A DNA stretch of 24,156 nucleotides, from positions 1 to 24,156 of the forward strand of contig JALTBU010000120.1 of NCBI GenBank assembly GCA_027008345.1. The letters run 5' to 3'. Positions 7,158 through 13,853 of the stretch are shown here, in pieces. The notes beneath the pieces were generated by a model that ran no database searches, had not been told where the DNA came from, and worked only from the letters and a program-made list of their open reading frames with translations. Each line of letters opens with the position of its first letter. The first letter of the stretch is position 1. This DNA comes from Nautiliaceae bacterium. GTDB taxonomy: Bacteria; Campylobacterota; Campylobacteria; Campylobacterales; Nautiliaceae. Both the position numbers and the translations under genes were made by a program.

Positions 7158-7859
7158 TTACTCTACTATATCCGATTTGGCATATTTTTTCAATATTTTT
7201 CTTTTTAAATTATCAGGTAAAAAAGTAAAAAGTTTAATTATGTAATAAAATCTTAAAGGAAACGGATTAAAAAATTTATCTTTTTCAATTATTTTAACAA
7301 TCCTTTGAGCAGCATCATCCAAATCCATCAAAAACGGCATATAAAAATTATGATTTTTAGTCATATCTGTTTTGATAAATCCGGGTAAGACTAAAACTAC
7401 ATCAATTCCGGCAAAATATAGACTCTCAGCATACGAATTAAGAGCCCTTTTACTTGCACTGTAAGCAAGTGATGTGGGAGCACCGAGCAATGAAGCAAGG
7501 GAAGAAATAAAAACAAGTTTTGAATCTTTAAAATCAATATGTTCCAAAAGAGCATGAATTGAAAGCAAATTAACATCAATCACCTTTTTAAATGCATCAA
7601 TCGGAGGGAAATCCCTTGAATGAGGAGTTGAAATTCCTGCATTTAAAATAATTAAATCAAATTTGATATTACTTAATTTCTTACTAACGCCACTGACCTC
7701 ATCTAAATTACTCAAATCACAGACAAAATATTTATCACATACTTCTTTAAGTTTATCTTTATCCCTTGCTATTCCGTAAATTTCATAACCGATATTTTTA
7801 TAATACTTTGCCAAACTTTTACCAATTCCCCTGCTTGCCCCTGTAATTAATACTCTCAA
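7158..7859 (-). CDS. short-chain dehydrogenase/reductase family protein
   Basis: This is a 233-residue classical SDR. It has the nucleotide-binding TGASRGIG at the very N-terminus, a D-L pair after the fourth strand, NAG (in ILNAGIS), the catalytic Ser in FISSLAS, and Tyr-x3-Lys in YSASK. PGFIKTDM is typical of family members that act on lipid-like or carbonyl substrates. The C-terminal 40 residues are hydrophobic and basic (PLRFYYIIKLFTFLP) and may associate with the membrane. The substrate cannot be told. I chose TTG 7857-7859 as start: it follows AAAGGAAG by five bases and gives the usual (M)RVLITGAS beginning. The longer frame to TTG 7889 would begin upstream of the -10 element. It is the first gene of the operon leading to fdhA. 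Confidence 0.85.
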   Translation of the reverse strand: MRVLITGASRGIGKSLAKYYKNIGYEIYGIARDKDKLKEVCDKYFVCDLSNLDEVSGVSKKLSNIKFDLIILNAGISTPHSRDFPPIDAFKKVIDVNLLSIHALLEHIDFKDSKLVFISSLASLLGAPTSLAYSASKRALNSYAESLYFAGIDVVLVLPGFIKTDMTKNHNFYMPFLMDLDDAAQRIVKIIEKDKFFNPFPLRFYYIIKLFTFLPDNLKRKILKKYAKSDIVE

Positions 7860-7872
7860 AATCTTCCTTTTT

Positions 7873-7888
7873 TGATAAGATTTTATCA
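7873..7888. promoter_or_regulatory. overlapping divergent extended -10 promoters in a palindrome
   Basis: The plus strand reads TGATAAGAT at 7873-7881 and the minus strand reads TGATAAAAT at 7888-7880. Both fit TGnTAnnAT and they share two bases. Transcription would begin near 7888 (plus) and 7873 (minus), leaving leaders of about 13 bases that contain AAAAAGG and AAAGGAAG respectively. The wider sequence 7866-7894 is a near-perfect inverted repeat, mainly because the two promoters mirror each other. Binding of polymerase on one side should exclude the other. Confidence 0.65.
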
Positions 7889-7900
7889 AAAAGGTATTAA

Positions 7901-8611
7901 ATGTTTGTTATTTCTAAAATTATTACCGCATTTTTACTGATTCCTGGAATTTTTGTAATTATATTTTTATTTCTTGCTTTTAAAACAAAATATAAAAAAT
8001 TTATGATTTTTTTATCAGCATTTTTATGGCTAATATCTACAAAACCCATATCAAACCTCCTCCTTTATCCACTTGAGAATATAAAAATCATCAAACAAAA
8101 AGCCCCTTATGTAGTTGTTCTTGGAGGAGGTGTTGTGAATAAAGATATTTTCCGCTCATCTGCTCATCAGTTCAAAAGGATTGTTTATGGGGCAAGTATA
8201 GCTTCAAGAGAAAAAATTCCTTTAATTTTTACAGGCGGAGGCGTTGGATTCGAATCAAAAATGGTAAAACACGATATAAAATATCTTGAAAAATCTTTTA
8301 ATTTTTATATTAAAACATATTTTGAAAATAAATCAAAAAACACAAGACAAAATGCTTACTTTACAGCAAAACTTTTTAAAAAATTAGGATTTAACAAGAA
8401 AATATATCTTGTTACAAGTGCATTTCATATGAAAAGAGCAATGATAGACTTTAAAAAAGCAGGATTTAAAGTAATACCAAGACCAACTGATTATTTAAGC
8501 AATTATACTTATGTGTGGTATGATTTTTTACCTTCAATGGAATCTTTATACAAAAGTTACTGGGCATTGCATGAATATTTAGGAATTATAAAAGCTAAAT
8601 TTTTAGATTAG
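7901..8611 (+). CDS. YdcF/ElyC/SanA family (DUF218) envelope protein
   Basis: This 236-residue protein has two N-terminal membrane helices (about 4-28 and 33-48) followed by a DUF218 domain. Family landmarks are APYVVVLGGGVV at about 68-79, a second glycine turn IFTGGGVG, SKNTRQNA (about 145-152), and LVTSAFHMKRA. The layout and size match ElyC of Escherichia coli, which affects lipid-carrier use in envelope polymer synthesis; the exact reaction is not established. The start has AAAAAGG seven bases upstream and a 13-base leader from the divergent promoter. Its 3' end overlaps the convergent EAL coding region by 17 bases. Confidence 0.85.
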   Translation: MFVISKIITAFLLIPGIFVIIFLFLAFKTKYKKFMIFLSAFLWLISTKPISNLLLYPLENIKIIKQKAPYVVVLGGGVVNKDIFRSSAHQFKRIVYGASIASREKIPLIFTGGGVGFESKMVKHDIKYLEKSFNFYIKTYFENKSKNTRQNAYFTAKLFKKLGFNKKIYLVTSAFHMKRAMIDFKKAGFKVIPRPTDYLSNYTYVWYDFLPSMESLYKSYWALHEYLGIIKAKFLD

Positions 8612-8616
8612 CTTTT
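8590..8616. terminator. possible bidirectional terminator hairpin at overlapping gene ends
   Basis: AAAAGCTAA (8590-8598) pairs with TTAGCTTTT (8608-8616) around a nine-base loop. Both stop codons of the convergent genes lie within it. The plus-strand side ends in TTTT; the minus-strand side likewise. The stem has only two G-C pairs, so it is weak. Confidence 0.4.
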
Positions 8617-9302
8617 ACAAATTTTTCAAATTCTTTTTTTGGCAAAGGTTTAGCAAAAAGATATCCCTGATAAATATCTATATCCAGTTCTTTTAAAACC
8701 TCAAACTGTTCTTTGCTTTCAACTCCTTCTGCTACAAGTATTTTGTTTAATGCTTTTGCCATATCCACAATAGCTTTTACATATTTTCTTCCCTGAATAT
8801 CCAAAACATCATCGACAAATGTTTTATCAATTTTAATAATATCAATATCATATTTTTTTAAAAAAGCAATAGAAGAATATCCAGTCCCAAAATCATCAAG
8901 ATTTACTTTTATACTATTTTCATGAAAAAATTTTATAATTGAATCAATTTTTTTGGAATTTTCCAAAAATACTGATTCAGTAAATTCAACTTCAACATTT
9001 GATAAAGGGGGATTTAACTCATAAATAAACGCTCTTAAATCTTTTAAAAAATTATTACTTTTAATTTGCTCAAAAGAAATATTAAAAGCAAGTGAAATAT
9101 TTTTTAAATCATCATCATTTGACCATTCATTAAGTGTTTTAAAACTCTCTTTTATAACCCATTTGCCAAGCTCAATGATAAATCCACTTTTTTCTGCAAT
9201 CTCTATAAATTCTCCTGGAAAAACAATGCTTCCATCTGCTTTTTGCCATCTTATAAGAGCTTCACAGCTTATAATTTTTCCTTTTTTATCTACTTTTGGC
9301 TG
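8595..9302 (-). pseudogene. EAL phosphodiesterase half of a frameshifted GGDEF-EAL gene
   Basis: Reading from CAG at 9302, this frame stays open for 235 codons and encodes a complete EAL domain that continues the upstream GGDEF gene one frame over. All signature residues are present: EAL in CEALIRWQ, Asn in AFNISFEQ, the ExTE-type EFTES, DDFGTG in LDDFGTGYSS, Lys in IKIDKTF, AEGVE, and QGYLFAKPLP. An active c-di-GMP phosphodiesterase would be expected if it is translated. It has no good start of its own: the first in-frame ATG (8966) lies inside the domain, after the EAL motif and the Asn. Translation therefore needs the frameshift to be undone. The intact catalytic set argues for a recent lesion, phase variation, slippage or a sequencing error, rather than an old decayed gene. 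Confidence 0.8.
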
Positions 9303-10570
9303 AAAAAAAATTTAAATTCATCATTTTCAAGAGCTTTTGGAAGCTCATTTTTTATTTTAATCTCTTTTTGAATTTTCTTATCAAGTTCGGTATTAAAAAA
9401 TATTATACTATTTTTTTTATATTTAGCTTCTCTTAGTGCGATATCGGCTTTTCTTAAAAGTTCATCAAAACTTTCAGCATCATAAGGATAAATACTTACT
9501 CCAATACTTGCCGTAACATTAAGAGTCAATTCTCCGATTGAAATAGGTTCTGAAATATGTTTTAAAAGTTGTTTCATTCTATAATTTAAGTCACCTTTGT
9601 TTATATATTCTTTCCATATTAGAACGAATTCATCACCTCCTATTCTTGATGAAAGTTCATATTTATATGTATATTTTGTTAAAATTTCAGCAATTTTAAT
9701 AATAACTTCATCACCCACTGAATGACCATAATAATCATTTATTTCCTTAAAATTATCCAAATCCACATAAATTACGGCAAATTCACCTTCTCTTTTTTGA
9801 ATCAATTCTTTTACATATTCTCTTAGCCTTCTTCTATTAGCAAGTCTTGTAAGAGAATCTGTTATAGCAGATTTATAAAGATTATCAATGGTTTTTCTAA
9901 GTTTGGAAAAAGTTTCACTTAAAGCCTCTTGAATTTCATTAAATTCACTTATATAGAAATCTTTTGGTTTAGATATTTTTTGGAGGGAGTAATCTTTTAA
10001 CATATTCAAAGGCTTTACAATATATTTTTTATTTATATAATATGTGAAATATATAATTCCAAAAAGCAAAAATAAATAAAAAACTATGTATATTGCTTTT
10101 AGCTGTAATAATTCTTGATTAATATAATTTTTATTGACGAAATAATAAAGATTCAATGCTTTTTCTTTATTTCCCTTAAAAAAATTTATTTTTATTTCAA
10201 TTGCATTTTTATTTAAAATATCTCTAAAATTAAGGTTTGATAGATTAAATTTAATAGAATCATTTGAAGGAATCTTTACATTAAAATCCCCACTTTTTAT
10301 AATTTTATTCTTTTGTTTTATTATATATGCTCTATTTAATTCATTACTTGCGATTTTTCTATCAAGCAAAGGTTTTAAGAGAACAATATCATCATTTTTA
10401 TTTAATATTTTCTCAAAAATGTATTTAAGTTCTGTAAGTTCTGATTTGACCTGATTGGTAATAATACTTTCATATTCTTTTTTCTGATAATTAAAAATCA
10501 AATAAAAATAAGCACTCAATAAAATTACTATAAACAAATTTACAAAAAGTATAAAATTACTTATTTTCAT
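9290..10570 (-). CDS. membrane diguanylate cyclase (GGDEF) part of a GGDEF-EAL protein, frameshifted at its 3' end
   Basis: As read, this is 426 residues. Membrane helix one is about 6-26, a periplasmic sensor region about 27-158, helix two about 159-178, then a short HAMP-like linker and a GGDEF domain at about 234-395. The motif GGDEF is intact (311-315), as is VDLDNFKEIND with YGHSVGDE. The inhibitory RxxD site before GGDEF is absent (YKYE there). The frame ends 11 codons after ALENDEFKFFF, where other GGDEF-EAL proteins continue with QPKVD; here it reads SQK-stop. Adding one T at 9303-9310 restores a single 658-residue protein ending at 8595. The ATG overlaps the lipoprotein gene by 14 bases. 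As it stands it would make c-di-GMP without the EAL half. Confidence 0.85.
   Translation of the reverse strand: MKISNFILFVNLFIVILLSAYFYLIFNYQKKEYESIITNQVKSELTELKYIFEKILNKNDDIVLLKPLLDRKIASNELNRAYIIKQKNKIIKSGDFNVKIPSNDSIKFNLSNLNFRDILNKNAIEIKINFFKGNKEKALNLYYFVNKNYINQELLQLKAIYIVFYLFLLFGIIYFTYYINKKYIVKPLNMLKDYSLQKISKPKDFYISEFNEIQEALSETFSKLRKTIDNLYKSAITDSLTRLANRRRLREYVKELIQKREGEFAVIYVDLDNFKEINDYYGHSVGDEVIIKIAEILTKYTYKYELSSRIGGDEFVLIWKEYINKGDLNYRMKQLLKHISEPISIGELTLNVTASIGVSIYPYDAESFDELLRKADIALREAKYKKNSIIFFNTELDKKIQKEIKIKNELPKALENDEFKFFFSQK
9303..9310 (-). repeat. T8 homopolymer at the GGDEF-EAL frameshift
   Basis: The coding strand has eight Ts preceded by AAA. Nine Ts would give KFFF-QPK-VDKKG, the conserved start of EAL domains; eight gives FFFSQK-stop. 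The total 8595-10570 is 1976 bases, one short of a multiple of three. Runs of this length slip in replication and in transcription. Confidence 0.75.
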
Positions 10571-11390
10571 CTAAATACCTCAAATCGATTCCTTTATATC
10601 CTGAAATATCTTTTAATTGTATCCATTTAATATTTTTTAAATCGGAATAAAAATCGTTATATGAATAATTATCAAAATATTTTTTAACTTTTTCATAAAA
10701 ACTTTTTGGGTTTTCTTTTAGTTTTTTTACAGCATCTTTTAAACAATAATTTAAATGTTTAAATCTCCCTTTATTTTTTAAATAAAAATTTTTATCGGCA
10801 AACAGTGCATCAATGATATAAATACCTGGATATTTTGAATTTATAATTTCTTTATATCTTCTTTTTTTATATATTACATCGTATGGTGCATATGTAATTA
10901 TAATAAAAGGTTTTTTAAGTTTAATATTTTCAATCTCGGATTGATCCAAATTATGAATAATATAATTTTTATCTCCAATCTCATTTTTCAAATAATCAAA
11001 AAGTAATCTATTTACAGATTTTACTTCCATATATACATTTATAGTTTTTTGTTTTTTTAGCTCATTAATACTCAGATTTGAAAAAGCCATATCAGCTCCA
11101 TATGATTTATCAAAAAGTGCTATTGGAACTAAATTTTTATCATTTGCTTCTTCATATTCAATTTGCGTAGCTGCAAAAGCATCAACAAGTTTATCTTTAT
11201 ACAAATCCAAACTCTCATTCAATGAAACAGTTTGAATTAATTTAAATCCGTTTGCTTTAAGACAGCCTGTAGCATCGGCATAAAAAAGAGGGGCGTATCC
11301 TATCCATTTGTTAGCAGCAATTTTAATGGCAGGTTTTTCTTCGCAGCCTAAAAATAATAATGATATTATTAAAAAAAGAATTCTTTTCAT
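10557..11390 (-). CDS. periplasmic substrate-binding lipoprotein (NMT1/ABC-type SBP-like)
   Basis: This is a 277-residue lipoprotein with a basic start, a hydrophobic helix, and lipobox LFLGC with Cys16 as the acylated residue. The mature part begins KIAANKWIGYAPLFYA, the usual first strand of NMT1/SsuA/ThiY-type binding proteins. Later segments (VDAFAATQIEYEEA, FIIITYAPYD) fit the two-lobed fold. There are no ABC permease or ATPase genes beside it. Instead its end overlaps by 14 bases the start of a membrane GGDEF-EAL protein that has its own periplasmic domain. This recalls the NspS/MbaA pair of Vibrio, where a binding protein reports ligand to a c-di-GMP enzyme. A signalling role is inference; the ligand is unknown. 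Confidence 0.82.
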   Translation of the reverse strand: MKRILFLIISLLFLGCEEKPAIKIAANKWIGYAPLFYADATGCLKANGFKLIQTVSLNESLDLYKDKLVDAFAATQIEYEEANDKNLVPIALFDKSYGADMAFSNLSINELKKQKTINVYMEVKSVNRLLFDYLKNEIGDKNYIIHNLDQSEIENIKLKKPFIIITYAPYDVIYKKRRYKEIINSKYPGIYIIDALFADKNFYLKNKGRFKHLNYCLKDAVKKLKENPKSFYEKVKKYFDNYSYNDFYSDLKNIKWIQLKDISGYKGIDLRYLDENK

Positions 11391-11391
11391 T

Positions 11392-12264
11392 TTAAACCTT
11401 TACCAATAACAATAGTATCAAAAAAATAGCACTTGTTACAAGAACCAAAAATGAAACTTTCCCGGGATATAGATTAAAAAGTGCAGCCAAGTTTACATTA
11501 GATATTGCAAGGGGAGTTGATATTTCAAGAAGTATAGGCCAAAAATATTTCCCTTCAACTCCTAAAAGTTTTAAAAAAACAAATCCAACGGCAGTAAAAA
11601 CCGCAAATTTATTAATTAATGTAATTAAAATAAGAGCTTTATCATCCGCTTTTACTTTAATCTCGGCTATATAAACACCAAAAATCATAAGCTGGGTTAC
11701 AATTGAAGCAAATGCACCCATTTGAAGTATTTTCATAACATCAGTATTAAAATGAATACCTTTAAGATTCAAAATCAATGCCAAAATCCCAAACCACATT
11801 ACAGGAATTTTAATAATTTTCTTAAATGCCTCTTTGAAAGAGTATTCTCCCTTAGCAAAGAAGAATATCCCAAATGAATATATAAAAAATATATTTGCAA
11901 GATTTATCAAAGTTGCAACCATTGCTCCAAAATCACCCCATAAAAAATAGCTTATCGGAATTCCTAAATTCCCGGTATTTCCTATTAAAGGAGTAAGTGA
12001 AGCGATAATTCTGTCTTTTTTATCTTTAAGCAAAAGCGATAACAAATAAGTAAATATCAAAGCTATAAAAACAATTAAAAGATAATAAACAGGGGCTAAA
12101 ATCAAACTCTTATTAATCGGCATAAGCATAATACCCCAAAGGGTAAGAAAAGGCTGGAGATAATAAGTTGATAGGATGACAAGTGTTTTACCGTCAATTT
12201 TAAACTGTTTTTTGGCTAAAAAACCTAAAACAATAAAAACATATATTCCAATTACACCAAGCAT
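11392..12264 (-). CDS. AEC family (auxin efflux carrier-like) transporter
   Basis: This 290-residue inner-membrane protein has about ten hydrophobic segments in two five-helix halves. The family pattern of N-G-N-x-G-I-P appears as GNTGNLGIPISYFLWG (about 95-110), and the second half has STPLAISNVNLAALF. AEC carriers move organic acids or amino acids; the substrate cannot be read from sequence. Its ATG shares one base with the thrC stop (TAATG) and has no clear ribosome site, so it is translated by coupling. The lipoprotein begins one base after its stop. Linkage to thrC makes an amino acid or related acid a reasonable guess. Confidence 0.85.
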   Translation of the reverse strand: MLGVIGIYVFIVLGFLAKKQFKIDGKTLVILSTYYLQPFLTLWGIMLMPINKSLILAPVYYLLIVFIALIFTYLLSLLLKDKKDRIIASLTPLIGNTGNLGIPISYFLWGDFGAMVATLINLANIFFIYSFGIFFFAKGEYSFKEAFKKIIKIPVMWFGILALILNLKGIHFNTDVMKILQMGAFASIVTQLMIFGVYIAEIKVKADDKALILITLINKFAVFTAVGFVFLKLLGVEGKYFWPILLEISTPLAISNVNLAALFNLYPGKVSFLVLVTSAIFLILLLLVKV

Positions 12265-13787
12265 TAATTTTTAATAAACTCGATTATTTCTTCTTTAATT
12301 TTTTCTTTTGGAATAATATTTTCGTTTGTTATTTCTTTATTAAATAATTCAAGTATCATTTCAGGCGCTTTTTCATTTAGATGTGCTTCAATATAAGCAA
12401 TCGCATCTTTATCTGAAATTGCACTTTTTTCTTCAAGCTCTGCAATTTCCCTGTTTACATCTTCACCTGTAAGCGCATAATAGATACTTGGAGCAAATTT
12501 GGTCCATTCAGCCGTTGAATAAACAACTATTTTATTTTTTCCAAGTTTTCCTTTTTCTTTTAAATATTCATATGCTTTTACAGCTGTTGCGGTATGCGGA
12601 TCCATCAGATAATATTCATTTTTAGAATATCTTCTGATAATCTCTTCACATTCCCCATCAGTTGCGAAATCTGCAATAAAATCTTCTTGTATTTTTTCAA
12701 GTTCTTCTTTTGTAAGCTCAAAATATCCTTCATTTTCAAGTGAACTCATAAGCTCTTTTGTTCTTGTCTCTCCAAATTTATCAAAAATCATTCTCTCTAC
12801 ATTGCTTGATTTTAAAATATCCATAGCAGGTGAAATAGTCTTTATAAGCCTTTTATCTCTTAAATCATATCTTCCGTATGTGATAAGCTCATACAATACA
12901 TTGTTTTTGTTTGATGCAATAACAATTTTATCAATTGGAAGCCCCATTTTTTTTGCATAATAAGCCCCAAGCGCATTACCGAAATTTCCACTTGGAATAA
13001 TTACGTCTATTTTATCACCCATTTCAATTTCATAATCACTAAGAAGTCTAATATAACTCCAAAAATGATAAACAATCTGAAAAATAATTCTTCCAAAATT
13101 AACTGAATTTGCGGCTGAGAGTTTAATGCTGTTCTCTTCCAAAACTTTCTTAAATTCATCATCTTTTAATAAATTTTTAAGCGCTGTTTGAGCATCGTCA
13201 AAATCACCTAAAATTCCAAGTACTTTTTCATTTTTAGCATCAGTTGTAACCATTTGAAGTTTTTGTACTTCGCTTGTCCCTTCATGAGGATAAATACATA
13301 CAACTTTTATATTTTCTTTATTTTCAAATGTTTTCAAAGTCGCAGGTCCTGTATCTCCGGAAGTTGCCGCTAAAATAAGATAATTTTCTCTTCTTTGCTT
13401 AGCCAGACTAGATAAAATTACTCCAAAAGGTTGAAGTGCCATATCCTTAAATGCTCTTGTTGGACCATGCCAAAGTTCTGCTACATAAAAGTTTTTAAGT
13501 CTGACCAAAGGCACAACATCTTCATGGTCAAAATTTCTTAAATAAGTATATAATGCCTTATCAATCAGTTCTTCATCCAAATCAACTTTAAATTTATGTA
13601 AAATACTTCTTGCTATGTGTCTATAAGTTTTTGTGTTCATATCATCAAAAAATTTCAAAATATATCTCTCATCAATTTTAGGTAATTTCTCAGGTACATA
13701 AAGCCCTCCGTTTGGAGCAGCCGGATTTAAAATAACTTCACTAAAACTCTTTTTTTCATCAGTTCCGCGAGTTCCTATAAATTTCAT
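12264..13787 (-). CDS. thrC: threonine synthase
   Basis: This 507-residue PLP enzyme converts O-phosphohomoserine to threonine. The N-terminal FIGTRGT, PNGGLYVPEKLP and HGPTRAFKDMALQ are typical; Lys114 in that last motif holds the PLP. AATSGDTGPATLKTF and IPSGNFGNALGAYYAKKMG bind the cofactor phosphate. The length fits the longer, ThrC type of proteobacteria rather than the ~350-residue type. It is the first gene of the minus-strand operon, with AAAAAAGGCG before the ATG and a TATAAT upstream. The preceding pathway enzyme, hom, is at 22872-24125 in another operon. Confidence 0.95.
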   Translation of the reverse strand: MKFIGTRGTDEKKSFSEVILNPAAPNGGLYVPEKLPKIDERYILKFFDDMNTKTYRHIARSILHKFKVDLDEELIDKALYTYLRNFDHEDVVPLVRLKNFYVAELWHGPTRAFKDMALQPFGVILSSLAKQRRENYLILAATSGDTGPATLKTFENKENIKVVCIYPHEGTSEVQKLQMVTTDAKNEKVLGILGDFDDAQTALKNLLKDDEFKKVLEENSIKLSAANSVNFGRIIFQIVYHFWSYIRLLSDYEIEMGDKIDVIIPSGNFGNALGAYYAKKMGLPIDKIVIASNKNNVLYELITYGRYDLRDKRLIKTISPAMDILKSSNVERMIFDKFGETRTKELMSSLENEGYFELTKEELEKIQEDFIADFATDGECEEIIRRYSKNEYYLMDPHTATAVKAYEYLKEKGKLGKNKIVVYSTAEWTKFAPSIYYALTGEDVNREIAELEEKSAISDKDAIAYIEAHLNEKAPEMILELFNKEITNENIIPKEKIKEEIIEFIKN

Positions 13788-13807
13788 TTTACGCCTTTTT
13801 TAATGCA

Positions 13808-13813
13808 ATTATA
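13808..13813 (-). promoter_or_regulatory. -10 element of the thrC promoter
   Basis: The minus strand reads TATAAT at 13813-13808, with transcription expected near 13801 and AAAAAAGG before the thrC ATG. No good -35 lies 16-18 bases upstream. The element sits 13-20 bases from the oppositely oriented dnaE -10, so the two promoters share one side of a very short region. Confidence 0.6.
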
Positions 13814-13825
13814 CAATAATAAAGT

Positions 13826-13834
13826 TGCTATAAT
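13826..13834 (+). promoter_or_regulatory. extended -10 promoter of dnaE
   Basis: TGCTATAAT is a perfect extended -10. Transcription would begin near 13841, followed by AAGGA at 13844-13848 and TTG at 13854. It lies inside the longer frame that begins at ATG 13803, so that ATG is not on this transcript. Confidence 0.7.
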
Positions 13835-13853
13835 TCCATCAAAAAGGACAGAC

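Noticed and set aside
7860..7889. N-terminal extension of the SDR to TTG 7889
   Set aside because: It would start upstream of the -10 element; TTG 7859 has AAAGGAAG and gives a standard SDR N-terminus.
8595..8966. Independent 123-aa EAL protein
   Set aside because: It lacks the EAL motif and the first metal ligands; the open frame extends to 9302 and is the rest of the GGDEF gene.
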